From CBDCIS01 sp965217565 (GTDB lineage Bacteria; Chloroflexota; Dehalococcoidia; Lucifugimonadales; CATOSD01), in assembly GCA_965217565.1 (NCBI GenBank), contig CBDCIS010000001.1:124001-188000 (forward strand): a stretch of 64,000 bases of DNA, read 5' to 3'. Of this stretch, positions 17,564 to 26,558 are shown piece by piece. Position numbers and translations under genes: made by a program. Under the pieces are notes generated by a model that did no database searches, was not told the origin of the DNA, and saw only the letters and a list, made by a program, of their open reading frames with translations. Position 1 is the first letter of the stretch; each line of letters opens with the position of its first letter.

Positions 17564-17719
17564 TTATTTCCACCAGACGAACTTCCACCATGCCCAGATG
17601 AGTACGGCAGTCAACGCGGCGGCGATAATCCAGGGAAGCCCCCGATGTGGTTGTCGCCAAGCCGTTCGGCGGAAGAGGCGAAGCGGGTCGGTGTGAAGGT
17701 CATTGGGAACAGCGCCCAT
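17564..17719 (-). CDS. Small single-pass membrane protein (copy A)
   Basis: 51 residues: MGAVPNDLHTDPLRLFRR, a basic patch, then a hydrophobic segment LPWIIAAALTAVLIWAWW and the end KFVWWK. The copy in the duplication (43996-44151) differs only by H/Y, D/G and L/M changes and keeps its frame, which supports a real gene. It overlaps the zinc-ribbon gene upstream in another frame. Confidence 0.5.
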   Translation of the reverse strand: MGAVPNDLHTDPLRLFRRTAWRQPHRGLPWIIAAALTAVLIWAWWKFVWWK

Positions 17720-17838
17720 CTCCAGGTGTAGCCCCAGGGCGAACGCTTGGCTTCGGTCTGGACGGACGGCGCGCTGTCCTCAAAGCCTGGCGGGATAGGA
17801 AGGTTACAGGCTGGGCAGATGGTTGTCGTTGTGGGCAT
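17611..17838 (-). CDS. Zinc-ribbon-like small protein (copy A)
   Basis: Starts MPTTTTICPACNLPIPPGF after GGAG at 6 nt. It has one CxxC knuckle, and the first 33 codons are protein-like. In copy A it runs to 75 residues, but copy B has TGA right after KRSP, so the short form is probably the true product. Tandem TATTTATACC units lie directly upstream. Confidence 0.45.
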   Translation of the reverse strand: MPTTTTICPACNLPIPPGFEDSAPSVQTEAKRSPWGYTWRWALFPMTFTPTRFASSAERLGDNHIGGFPGLSPPR

Positions 17839-18145
17839 GTTGTGCTCCAATTCTGGTATAAAAATCTGGTATAAATAGGTATAAATAGGTTCGTCGGGGT
17901 CTTGCCAAGTCGCGGTATAAACAGCGCATAAGGACGGGCGCGCTGGGCCGCCTGGAGCGGTTTCGGTGTCGGCCGGGGAGACGGGGCAGGTCGGGCAACA
18001 CGCCGATGGCGGTTGCCATACACACGGCGCGCGATGGTAGATTCAGAGCGGCTAAAAGACTTCGCAAGCTTGCCAATTGAGTAGCCGGCCCTGTGCACAA
18101 CTTCCGCAAGTCAAGGATTCCCCGACGCTTCAAACTGAGAGTCAT
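17700..18145 (-). pseudogene. Resolvase-type HTH protein gene with a frame break (copy A)
   Basis: From ATG 18145 (GGGAGG, 7 nt) the frame reads MTLSLKRRGILDLRKL. One base out of phase it continues VHRAGYSIGKLAKSF, SRSESTIARRVYGN, a Hin-like helix-turn-helix. Joined, they make a sensible DNA-binding protein. The break is identical in copy B, so it predates the duplication or is a programmed shift. Copy A has a further extra base after RRVYGN. Confidence 0.45.
17866..17891. repeat. Tandem GGTATAAATA units
   Basis: Upstream of the zinc-ribbon start, GGTATAAATA is repeated in tandem and a related GGTATAAAAA lies at 17855. Copy B has two clean units (44287-44307). These could be an operator or AT-rich promoter elements for the minus-strand genes. 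Confidence 0.4.
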
Positions 18146-19035
18146 CGAACAACCTCCCAAACAGACTACAAGACGATTGTTCAGCACAGGCGAAACCCAC
18201 AGACACGGAGACGCCATATCCGTCCCTATATAAAAACCGATGGGCCTAGAATTATTTATTTATACAAGGGGTTTAGGTTCAGAAAACGCTCCATGCGGGA
18301 GCGCAAGAATCCCGCCCTAGCGTCGTCTGGGGAAGGCGCGCAACCCCCGGCGATAGCGACGGATGCGAGATAGCGCCGCTCAGTCTGGACGCTTACGCCG
18401 CCCGGCCCTGGCCCAGTTCGGCTTCCGAGACTTCACCATCGTCTTGCCCTCCGTCCACGCAGTCGCGCCGCCTCAGCAACACCCGAAAGCGGCCACCGCT
18501 GCCAAGCGTGCGTTAGGCACAGATGGGCGTTAAAGTATTGACTTAAAAAAACCGATGGGCCTACAAGTATTTCTTTTAGTAAGGGTTAAGGCCCATCTTC
18601 TCGCGCGAGAGCGCCAAGCCGCCGAGCCGCCTCGGCGGCGCATTCTTGCGCCCCACCACAGGCTCCGGCGGCCGGCCACCACGGTACGGGCGGCCGCGCC
18701 CAGGGCGTGGGCCCGTATGCGCCTACGCCGCGAAGGGCGCGTGACCTTCATTTGCGAGCATGCCCGCCGCTGCCTTACCCACTCGATGCGCGCGCCCTGC
18801 GTCTCTTGCGCGCGTGCCCAAAGCGCCGATTGCGACGTCAGCCTCGGCTGGGGCTCGCCCTTCGGCGTAAGGGGAAGATACTCCATCGCCACATTGCTCG
18901 CCTCGGCTAAGATGGTCCCACCATGTCGCAGGGCCGCGTCAAACGCCAGGAACTATAGGCCACTTCGCCAGGAGGTTGACCACCCTGGGGGCCGAATTGG
19001 CGACCATTGCCGCAGCTTGGATGTAAGGAGCAGCG
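18146..19035. other. Region with two related AAACCGATGGGCCTA motifs, no firm gene
   Basis: AAACCGATGGGCCTA, an AT-rich run, AAGGG and a GCGAGAGCGC-type hairpin occur twice (18232 on and 18545 on). Copy B has both (44650 on and 44901 on). A plus-strand frame at 18718-18905 with several Cys/His residues (FICEHARR, APCVSCARAQSADC) is open in copy A but broken by a stop in copy B, so I do not call it. Confidence 0.4.
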
Positions 19036-19673
19036 ATGGCGTACAGGGAGGTGTCGAGAGTGGAGATAGCAGAAGGGGTACGCCGCTGGCAGTCCGGCAT
19101 GAGCCAGCGGCAGATAGCAACCGGTACGGGGCTGTCTCGCGCGACAGTCCGCAGGTACATCGATGCGGCCGTGGAGGCGGGCCTGGCCCGTGACGGTCCT
19201 GCTCCGAGCGAGGAGCAACTGACCCGCCTGGCGGGGCTGAGTCTTACGGGCCCCCGGAGGGTTGAGACGCCGACCGAGGAGATGCTCGACCCCTGGGCCG
19301 AGCAGATCTACGAGTGGCTGACCGCCGACCGGTTGCAGCTGACCCGCATCCACGAGTTGCTCGCGGACCGGGGTTGCCGGGTCTCGTACATGTCGTTGAG
19401 GCGGTTCATCGTGCGACGGGGCTGGCGGAGGCGAAGTCCGGCGACGGTCCGGATGGGAGAGAGCGCACCCGGCGAGGTGGCGGAGATGGACTTCGGTCGT
19501 CTGGGTCTGATGGAGGACCCGGAGACGGGTCGCCGCCGGGCGGTCTGGGCGCTGAGGAGCGTCCTGTCCTACTCGCGGCACGGCTTCGTCTGGCCTACCT
19601 TCAGCCAGAAGCTCGTGGACGTGATCGAGGGGTTGGAGGCAGCCTGGGCCTTCTTCGACGGCGTTCCCAACTG
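19036..19673 (+). pseudogene. IS21-family IstA fragment (copy A)
   Basis: MAYREVSRVEIAEGVRRWQ, SGMSQRQIATGTGLSRATVRRY (helix-turn-helix), a domain with RIHELLADRGCRVSYMSLRRF, and PGEVAEMDFGRLGLM carrying the first catalytic Asp. It then breaks at the IS3 end relic, and the rest of istA and all of istB are missing. GGAG precedes the ATG. Confidence 0.85.
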
Positions 19674-19839
19674 TAGACCGTCAGCGATAATGGGACAGAA
19701 TTGAGGTATAGAAAATCCAAGAGCTTGGAGGAGTGGTTAGCTCCCTGGATGAGGCAGAGTACTTCAGAGAGAGGAGCAGAGATGTCCCAGGCAGAAACAG
19801 GTAAGGCAGTGGCCGCTGAGGAGCGCACAGAGGCGGCCT
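19674..19839 (+). mobile_element. IS3-family left-end relic (copy A)
   Basis: Carries the end motif CGTCAGCGATAATGGGACAG and the first orfA codons (start near 19782, MSQAETGKAVAAEERTEAA), cut at the ImuB fragment. It is the same junction as in copy B. Confidence 0.8.
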
Positions 19840-20017
19840 GTTCCAGGGTCATCCCTGCCATAGCCTGAGAGGCTTCGGGGAATCTATCCACGACCAGCGG
19901 CTTAGCTCTCGAGGGATCGCGGTCGACGACCAGGACGGGGCTGTCCTTCAGGTGGGGATGCCGTTTCATCTCCGCCTTTGCTCTCAGGTGAGTGACGAGC
20001 ACGCAGGCGACCCTCAT
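19840..20017 (-). pseudogene. Y-family polymerase/ImuB-like N-terminal fragment (copy A)
   Basis: MRVACVLVTHLRAKAEMKRH, then SPVLVVDRDPSRAKPLVVDR and AMAGMTLEQA match the start of DinB/ImuB-type proteins (first strand, then the GMTLEQA helix). The rest is lost at the IS3 relic. Copy B has the same break at 47293. Confidence 0.7.
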
Positions 20018-20061
20018 AGAGCCTCCTTGAGCGTCGGTTGCTGGGTATCAGGGTGAGGATG

Positions 20062-20083
20062 ATACAGAATGCTACTTCTGTAT
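20062..20083. promoter_or_regulatory. Palindrome ahead of the ImuB-like fragment
   Basis: ATACAGAA-TGCTAC-TTCTGTAT is a perfect 8-6-8 inverted repeat 45 bp upstream of the ImuB-like start. Copy B keeps it (47516-47537) with one change in the spacer. A LexA-type SOS operator is a fair guess from the neighbour gene. Confidence 0.4.
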
Positions 20084-20310
20084 GTTAACCCCCGAACACC
20101 GCTTTTGGGACGACTTCTCGGAAACCACAACGCCCCAGGATGGCTGTAGAGCGGCGTTTCTCGCCCCGGTGTGTCCCCTGATCCACCTTTCGCCCTCGAA
20201 ACGCGCTCCCAGCCCCGCCCTGGCGCGCCCCTGCCACGTCCACGCGGGCGGATGACCCTGCCCCGGAGCGGTCAAGGTCGTCCAGACCCAAGACCTTGGG
20301 TGAAGACCGC

Positions 20311-20763
20311 TCAGACCGTGCAGGCCCGGGCCACGAGCGGGCCTGCCACCTCAAGGCATGGGACGAAACTAGGGGAAGCGGGACATTCCCCTGCGCTGAG
20401 GACTGCTCGCCAGCTTCGCGGCCAGGACCCGGCGCACAGAGAAGGCCGCCGAATGTCCCAAAGGTCTGGCGGAAACGGGACACCGGCGGCGCGGCCTGAT
20501 CCATCTGGAAAAGCGGCGTTGAGGCTCGTTGTTCTACGACTCTTAAGACGCTCAGACCGCCGTACAGCCCCGCAAATCGCCTGGGTGGTGTTGGTCCGCC
20601 TGGAATCAACCGCGTTGCCCACGCCAGCCCCACCGGCGGACGATTGTGGCGCAGGGTCTAATCCCTCGAACTCCCCATCGACAATGAGGTCGTCGGTAAC
20701 AGACTTAGCAGCTTGTTTCTCCCCATAAGGAAGTGCAACATTTCTCTCGGAAGTTTGTAGCAT
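20311..20763 (-). CDS. Hypothetical protein (MxQTSERNVA leader family)
   Basis: 150 residues from ATG 20763: MLQTSERNVALPYGEKQAAK, SVTDDLIVDGEFEGLDPAPQ, then a low-complexity basic tail. The first dozen codons and about 20 bp upstream are nearly identical to 43284-43340, where the rest of the protein differs. In copy B the 5' end is removed at 48161. The function is unknown, and the tail may not be translated as read. Confidence 0.35.
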   Translation of the reverse strand: MLQTSERNVALPYGEKQAAKSVTDDLIVDGEFEGLDPAPQSSAGGAGVGNAVDSRRTNTTQAICGAVRRSERLKSRRTTSLNAAFPDGSGRAAGVPFPPDLWDIRRPSLCAGSWPRSWRAVLSAGECPASPSFVPCLEVAGPLVARACTV

Positions 20764-20842
20764 GGGTGCGCCCCTCTTGTACATGCCGTGACTGCGCCGC
20801 CTACTGGCAGCCACCGAGCGAACGGGCGTCAATGCAACATTT

Positions 20843-21302
20843 TCAGTCATTTCGTTGCAGGCCACCTGCGCACACTGTCCTCGGACTTTTCGCGCATCGT
20901 GCGCCCTTTGGGGTCGCGCGTCCCTTGCTGGACGCCAACGGCTTACGGGTGAAGTTGCGCGATTTGTCATTCTTTTCGCTCACCTGCCTCGGGCGGAGGC
21001 CAAGCTCATCAGCGCGCCGAGCGAACTGGTGAAGCCGCTTGCACCGCTTTTCCGACACCCGCCCCTGGCTGTCCGTCGTGATTGTGCGGTTGCCCGACTG
21101 GACGGCGCGCTCGCGGTGAGATCGCGCGTAAGTCTGCGTTACCCGCAGGGGGCCGCCCTCGTGGACGATGATGTTCTCCTCGCCAGTTTTCAGGTCCATC
21201 ATGCGCTCCACCAAGTCTGTGCGAACGACGACACGAGGATGGCGGCCTTTGGGGTCGCGCGCGCTCTCGCGGACGAACGCGCGGGAGACGCTGACAGTCT
21301 AC
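20843..21302 (-). pseudogene. Hypothetical basic protein, 5' end cut by IS3 fragment
   Basis: The frame reads SRAFVRESARDPKGRHPRVV, VERMMDLKTGEENIIVHEGG, RVTQTYARSHRERAV and ends GLQRND. It is rich in Arg/Lys and may bind nucleic acid; no family is recognised. The upstream part is replaced by the IS3 C-terminal fragment. Confidence 0.4.
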
Positions 21303-21810
21303 AATCACCTACCTGCCCATGGCCCGGGGATTCCTCTACCTGGTGGCCGTCATGGACTGGCACAGCCGGTACGTGGTGTCCTGGCGCCTGTCCAACACTC
21401 TGGAGGCAGGCTTTTGCGCCGAGGCCCTGACGGAGGCGCTGGAGAGGGGAAGGCCGGAGGTGTTCAACACTGACCAGGGGAGCCAGTTCACCAGTCAGGA
21501 ATTCACCCAGGTCCTTCAGGACCGCGGTGTGAAGATCAGCATGGACGGGAAGGGGAGGTACCAAGACAACATCTTCGTCGAGCGGCTGTGGCGCACGGTG
21601 AAGTACGAGGAGGTGTACCTGAAAGCCTACGCCAGCGCGGGGGAGGCCCGGAGGGAACTGGGAGCTTACTTCCGGTTCTACAATGACCAGAGGCCCCATC
21701 AGGCCTTGGGATACAAGACACCCGGGGAAGTGTTCTCTGAAGACACGGCGCCCCAAAATGAAGAGTCAACAACTGAGAGGTGGTCGCCAGAAGCAGACGT
21801 GGTATCTTAA
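21303..21810 (+). pseudogene. IS3-family OrfB C-terminal fragment
   Basis: ITYLPMARGFLYLVAVMDWH (first DDE Asp), FNTDQGSQFTSQEF (second Asp), FVERLWRTVKYEEVY (Glu region) and FRFYNDQRPHQALGYKTP form the integrase core of an IS3/IS407-group transposase. The N-terminus is missing. The element's right end runs to about 21858, where an IS5 copy is inserted. Confidence 0.9.
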
Positions 21811-21862
21811 TGCGGGAGCTGCTGGACCCTCACTTAACTCCGTCTTAATTCTGTCCAACTAG

Positions 21863-22674
21863 GGCCTGTTCACACTAACGCAACGCATCGAAGATGAGCG
21901 CAAACAGGATGAACCCAAGGAAGAGAGCGTCCAGCTTCTCAAAGCGAGAGAAGATGCGCCGAAAGCCCTTCAACCGTCGAAACAACCGCTCGATTTCGTT
22001 CCGACGCTTGTACATCTCCCGGTCGTACTGCCAAGGGTCAACCCTCGTGCTCAGGGGCGGAACTATCGGGGTGAACCCCAGGGCCAACGCCAGTTGGCGG
22101 GTCTCATTCCCCTCGTATGCCCGGTCCATTAACAGGAACGGGTTCTGGTCCTGTGTTCCGAGGCGCTTTAGCAGCTTTCGCCCCTCCGGCGCATCGTGGG
22201 CCTGTCCGGGAGAAAGGGAGAACGTCACGGCTGTTCTAGCATCCGCGGCAACCATATGAATCTTGGTGGTCCAGCCGCCACGGGACTTGCCGATGGACTG
22301 GGGTCCGTTTTTTTTAACGCACCGGTTCCATCGGGATGGACCTTGACTATGGTACTGTCCATGGAAACCGCTTCTATCTTGATACGCACTATGTGCTCTC
22401 GTTGAAGATACTCGAAAACCCGGTCGAGCACACCGTTCTTGGACCACCGGTTCATCCGGGTGTAGACGGTGTGCCAGTTGCCAAATCGAGGCGGCAATCC
22501 CCGCCATTTGCAGCCTTGCTCGGCGACATAGAGGATAGCGTTGAGTACTTGCAGGTTCGACAGGCTGACGTTGCCACGCTGAACGGGAAGGATCGGCGCA
22601 ATTCGTTGGTACTGAACTTCGGTGATTTCCATTCTCGGATTGTAACATAATTTGGCTATTAGTGTGAACAGACC
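21863..22674 (-). mobile_element. IS5-family insertion sequence, copy 2
   Basis: 812 bp, the inverse of 9274-10085, with CTAG duplications at 21859-21862 and 22675-22678. Only a few differences from copy 1 are visible (for example RIAPILP for RIAAILP). The transposase reads from 22632 to 21875 with the same A-run frameshift. Confidence 0.95.
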
Positions 22675-22875
22675 CTAGTTGGACGGATCGAAATTGCTAG
22701 CCTTCAGTATCTGCCTCGGTTGTTTTCCAATGATACGGCGACTCAATTTTGCATAAGGACGCATCGCCGCTTGGTCATCGTCTTTGACGGACGAAATATC
22801 GTAGCCATCGGACTTCATTTGGTGGCGTATCGCATCCGCGAAATCCCTGTACAGATTCATTCTGATTTCCGCCAT
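22675..22875 (-). CDS. Small hypothetical protein ending at the IS5 target site
   Basis: 66 residues: MAEIRMNLYRDFADAIRHQM, KSDGYDISSVKDDDQAAMR, RRIIGKQPRQILKASNF. No family is recognised. The stop TAG lies in the CTAG target sequence and is therefore present with or without the IS. The basic composition and start are credible. It may be a truncated piece of a longer gene. Confidence 0.45.
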   Translation of the reverse strand: MAEIRMNLYRDFADAIRHQMKSDGYDISSVKDDDQAAMRPYAKLSRRIIGKQPRQILKASNFDPSN

Positions 22876-22920
22876 AAGTCTTCCTTACTGATCTGACAGG
22901 TTTACCCTGACAGTTACCAT

Positions 22921-24927
22921 TCAGCTCTGAGTCTCGCACTCGGCCATGCGGTAGCCGACGCGGGGCTCGGCGAAGATGTACTTGGGGCTGGCAGCGTCCT
23001 CTCCCAGCTTGCGTCGTAGCCTCATCAGGTGGGTGCGGATCACCCGGGAGTCGCCGGTACGCGTCCGACCCCACACCCGCTGAAGAATTTGCTCGTGGGT
23101 CAGCACCCGTCCCGCGTTGGTTGAAAGCTCGTAGAGAAGGCCATACTCGATGGTCGTCAGCTGCACAGGAACGCCCGCAACCGTCACGCGGCGTTGGGCA
23201 TAGTCTATGGTCAGATCGCCCTGAACGTAGGGTTCGGTCGGCTCGACCCGCGACGGGGCCTCCCGCTTGCGCAGCGCCGCCCGGATTCTCGCCACAAGCT
23301 CAGTCGGCGAGAATGGCTTGACGATGTAGTCGTCGGCCCCCATCTCGAATGCCCTGGCGATCACCTGATCCCTTCCGTACCCGGACAGGAAGATCACCGG
23401 CACGTCGGCGATATCGAGGATGTCCTGCATCAGCTCGATCCCGTCGGTGCCGAGCAGCATCAGGTCCACCAGCGCCAGGTGGGGCCTCTCCTGCTCCATG
23501 AGTTGGAGCGCCTCCTCAGCATCGCCGGTCGCGAGCACGGAGTAGCCCGCGTTCGAGAGCGCGTCCCGCACGTACCTGAGCGCCTGCGGATCGTCGTCCA
23601 CCGCGAGGACGCGCGCCTGCGGATCTTCCACGTGCGCGGACCGTGCGGAGAGCCGGGCGGGAACGGTCGCGGCATCTTCGACCACAGGAACGGTGAAGGT
23701 GAACCGCGTCCCCAGGCCCGGCCCGTCGCTCTCTGCCCATATCCGGCCCCCGTGCGCCTCCACTATTCCATTGCAGATGGTAAGTCCCAAGCCGGACCCC
23801 ACGATGCCATTACCCCGCTCCTCATCGTCGAGGCGGGAGAACTTCCGAAACAGGTGAGGCAGCCGCTCGGCCGATACCCCCACGCCGTCGTCGGCCACCG
23901 AGAACGACACGAGGACACCTTCCCGCGCCGCCGACACCCGGATGCTGGACGAGTCCGGCGAGTGGCGGGCCGCGTTGGACAGGAGATTGCCGAGCACCTG
24001 CACGATGCGCCGCCTGTCCGCCATCACCCTGGGCAGGTCCGGCGGGAGGTCGATGCTGATGTTATTCCTGCCGCCTCCGCTCAGGAAGGTGTTCCTGGCC
24101 CGGTCCACGATTATGGCAGCGTCGGTGGGCTCGGGAGAGACCGAGAGTGCGCCCGCCTCGATTCGGGCCACGTCGAGAAGGTCGCTTATCAGTTCGAGCA
24201 TGTGATCGGCCTGTTCGTCGATGATGCGGAAGAACTGATGCATCTCGGAGGCGTCGAGCACCGACGAGGTGCCCAGCACGGCTGCGGCGGAGCCCTTGAT
24301 GGAGGTCAGCGGCGCGCGCAGCTCGTGGCTCACCATCGCCAGAAACTCGGCCCGCAGCCTCTCCGTCTCCTCCAGGTCAGTCATGTCCTGTAGGGTGACG
24401 ACGACCGACTGGACCTCCCCCTCATCCGAGAGGATGGGGCTGGCGTTGAGCAGCACGGTGACGCTCCGTCCGTCGGGGACGCTGATGACGATCTCCTCGG
24501 CCCGAACCGTTTCGCCCGTGCTCAGCGCCTGCGCCAGGGGGAACTCCACGTGGGACCGAAGGCCGCCAGTGCCGGGGGACAGCGAGGCGGCGAGTCGGTA
24601 GACAGAAGCCACCGCGTCCATCCTGCGGATGAGCAGCGTCAGCCACTCCCTGGACACGGGGTAGGCTCGCACGAAGTCTGAGGGCGTCCCAAAGCCGAGA
24701 ATCCCGGCAGTCTCACCGATGCCCTTGGTCGTCGGGAAGTATCTCTGGCTCGACGGCAGATGGGCGGTGCCGTGGCTTACACGCCCGACAATACGGTCAG
24801 CCAGCAGGCCGGTCAGAGCTCGGTGAACCGTGGCGTGCGGCTCGCCGAGGATGCCTGCTAGCTCCGCCGAACCGACGAACGGCGTCCGGCTGAGGGAGTC
24901 GAGCATCTGTCGGTCTGAGAGGGCCAT
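22921..24927 (-). CDS. Hybrid histidine kinase fused to an OmpR-type response regulator
   Basis: About 668 residues in one chain: an N-terminal winged-helix/replication-relaxation-like domain (about 1-120), a PAS-like domain (150-200), HisKA with MVSHELRAPLTSIKG, HATPase with NLLSNAARHSPDSS and GSGLGLTICNGI, a receiver domain (VLAVDDDPQALRYV; LALVDLMLLGTDG with the phosphorylated Asp; FLSGYG; IVKPFSPTEL) and a C-terminal OmpR winged helix (IEYGLLYELSTNAGRVL, QRVWGRTR, RRKLGED). It thus joins input, kinase, receiver and DNA-binding output. No membrane segment is seen. ATG 24927 is chosen; the upstream ATG would add MHSAPLFCYARH. A truncated relative of the last domain lies at 34540. Confidence 0.88.
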   Translation of the reverse strand: MALSDRQMLDSLSRTPFVGSAELAGILGEPHATVHRALTGLLADRIVGRVSHGTAHLPSSQRYFPTTKGIGETAGILGFGTPSDFVRAYPVSREWLTLLIRRMDAVASVYRLAASLSPGTGGLRSHVEFPLAQALSTGETVRAEEIVISVPDGRSVTVLLNASPILSDEGEVQSVVVTLQDMTDLEETERLRAEFLAMVSHELRAPLTSIKGSAAAVLGTSSVLDASEMHQFFRIIDEQADHMLELISDLLDVARIEAGALSVSPEPTDAAIIVDRARNTFLSGGGRNNISIDLPPDLPRVMADRRRIVQVLGNLLSNAARHSPDSSSIRVSAAREGVLVSFSVADDGVGVSAERLPHLFRKFSRLDDEERGNGIVGSGLGLTICNGIVEAHGGRIWAESDGPGLGTRFTFTVPVVEDAATVPARLSARSAHVEDPQARVLAVDDDPQALRYVRDALSNAGYSVLATGDAEEALQLMEQERPHLALVDLMLLGTDGIELMQDILDIADVPVIFLSGYGRDQVIARAFEMGADDYIVKPFSPTELVARIRAALRKREAPSRVEPTEPYVQGDLTIDYAQRRVTVAGVPVQLTTIEYGLLYELSTNAGRVLTHEQILQRVWGRTRTGDSRVIRTHLMRLRRKLGEDAASPKYIFAEPRVGYRMAECETQS

Positions 24928-25515
24928 GTGTCGAGCGTAGCAAAAGAGGGGCGCGCTGTGCATCCGTCACATGGCAGCGCCGGTGTGTGGGAAGGCAGCG
25001 GACGCCGTTCTCCTAGGCCGAGTTCATGGCCGAGGAGCCGGTCAAGCCCCAGGTCCGCAGCCGGAAGCCCGCAGCCGTGTCCCTGTTCGAGTGAGCACTC
25101 GCCCTTGAGCAGGATCGGGAGCGCGGGAGGCGGAGCCAGTCGGCGCGGGGCGCTAGCCCCCCCTGCACGTCCATGTGTGCGGCCCTTTTCTGTTGCCCAT
25201 TTTCCGGTGGGGCATTGATTCCTCTTCTTCCGCCCCCTTCTGCGTCAGATGGTCCATCTGGGGAAGAGGCAGGCATGGAAGCCAATAAGAGGAGACTCAC
25301 TCTGGACCTAGCCTCCACCTTTCAACGTTGGCTGAAGGTCTGGCGGTCAAGGGCGTCAGCATGCGCCGGAGCGGTCAAACCGCCGTCGACCGGGAGGCCG
25401 ACGAAAGGAGAGGCTGATACCCCGTTGCTCGGCAGCGCCATGCGCCATAGCCAACACGCGCTGAGGGCTCCTCCAAGACAATCTGCTGTCCGTCCCCGGC
25501 TGAGGGCTTGTGGCT
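24928..25515. other. Gap with a decayed small ORF
   Basis: No intact gene. At 25026 a frame reads MAEEPVKPQVRSRKPAAVSL, then FE, a TGA, and ALALEQDRE; the next frame gives EAEPVGAGR-stop near 25157. This looks like a small gene broken by a nonsense codon and a frameshift. A half-copy of the 26559 repeat (ATGCGCCATAGCCAACACGC) lies at 25439. Confidence 0.3.
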
Positions 25516-26364
25516 TCAGCAGAAGGACAGGTCGCCAAGGACAAACGCTGTCAACCGGTCTTCCAGGCTGCTTGGCACACACCCGCTCAAGGCGGTGTAG
25601 CTGAGGTCCAGATGTTTCAGGTTGGAGAGGCTGCCCAGCTCCGCCGGTATCTCCCCGCTCAAGCCGTTGCCGTCGAGGCGCAGCGTTGCCAGGTTGGAGA
25701 GGCTGCCCAGCTCCGCCGGTATCTCCCCGCTCAACTCGTTCTTGAAGAGGAACAGCGTTCCCAAGCTGGAGAGGCTGCCCAGCTCCGGCGGTATCTCCCC
25801 GCTCAACTCGTTCTCGCTGAGGCCCAGAACTGTCAGGTTGGAGAGGTTGCCCAGCTCCGCCGGTATCTCCCCGCTCAACTCGTTCTCGCTGAGGCCCAGA
25901 ATTATCAGGTTGGCGAGGTTGCCCAGCTCCGCCGGTATCTCCCCTCTCAAGTCGTTGACGTTGAGGAACAGGTACTCCAGGTTGGCGAGGTTGCCCAACT
26001 CCGCCGGTATCTCCCCGCTCAAGTCGCTCTTTTCGAGGGCCAGTTCGATGACGCGGCCGTTGTCGTCAGTGGTGACGCCTTTCCACTTGCCGAGGGGCGC
26101 GTCGCTCAGCCAGTTGTCGTTGTTCCTCCAGTTCTCACCGCCCGTTGCGTTGTAGAGGGCAACTAGGGCTTCCCGGTCCGTTTCGACGGAGCCGGAGGCC
26201 GCCGGCGGCACTGTCGCAGCCGCAACGGTGGCAGTGGGCGCGTCCCCTGATCCTGGGGTGGACGCTGTCCGGTCGGGGCCTGTCACGCCGGACGGCTCAT
26301 CAGAGCCGCAGGCCGCGAGCGCCGCCGTAAGGGCCAGCGCAAGGACAACACTCAACAGGGTCAC
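25516..26364 (-). CDS. Leucine-rich-repeat lipoprotein
   Basis: 282 residues. A signal peptide ends in a lipobox (LALTAALAAC), then a Ser/Thr/Ala linker, a cap domain (DREALVALYNATGGENWRNN and WLSDAPLGKWKGVTTDDNG), then about six LRRs of 24 residues (LSGEIPAELGNLANLxxLxL) and a C-terminal cap with two cysteines. It is anchored outside the membrane and probably binds protein or carbohydrate. The GTG at 26364 is the only start before the signal peptide. LRR repeats are prone to recombination; a fragment lies at 16747. Confidence 0.85.
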   Translation of the reverse strand: MTLLSVVLALALTAALAACGSDEPSGVTGPDRTASTPGSGDAPTATVAAATVPPAASGSVETDREALVALYNATGGENWRNNDNWLSDAPLGKWKGVTTDDNGRVIELALEKSDLSGEIPAELGNLANLEYLFLNVNDLRGEIPAELGNLANLIILGLSENELSGEIPAELGNLSNLTVLGLSENELSGEIPPELGSLSSLGTLFLFKNELSGEIPAELGSLSNLATLRLDGNGLSGEIPAELGSLSNLKHLDLSYTALSGCVPSSLEDRLTAFVLGDLSFC

Positions 26365-26558
26365 GTATCTTGTCGTGCGTGTACGGGTAATTTTCCTTCT
26401 CTCCCGGTCTTGACTAGCGCCATGTATCCACGGACTCGTACGGATAGTATAGCGGAGTCGCTATGGGTGTCAATGCTGAGACACCCGATTCGACCCGTTT
26501 CGCCACTCCCAAATATGTGTTGAAATGTCGGCTTCCGCCGGGATGAGCGGACGCCCCA

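Larger units (their letters stand above)
17376..20707. repeat. Segmental duplication, copy A
   Basis: 3,332 bp matching 43808-48161 in the same order and orientation, with many point differences and small indels. Copy B has an IS630 inserted at the equivalent of 19026 and lacks about 75 bp around 18930-19000. Both copies carry the same chain of relics (small minus-strand genes, IS21 istA fragment, IS3 end, ImuB fragment), so those were assembled before the duplication. Confidence 0.9.

Noticed and set aside
17850..17900. Plasmid iterons at the TATTTATACC repeats
   Set aside because: Only two or three units and no replication gene nearby; more likely promoter or operator repeats.
18530..18892. 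120-residue minus-strand Arg-rich ORF
   Set aside because: Arg/Ala-rich shadow in GC-rich DNA, broken in the second copy.
23194..24393. 399-residue plus-strand ORF
   Set aside because: Antisense to the hybrid kinase.
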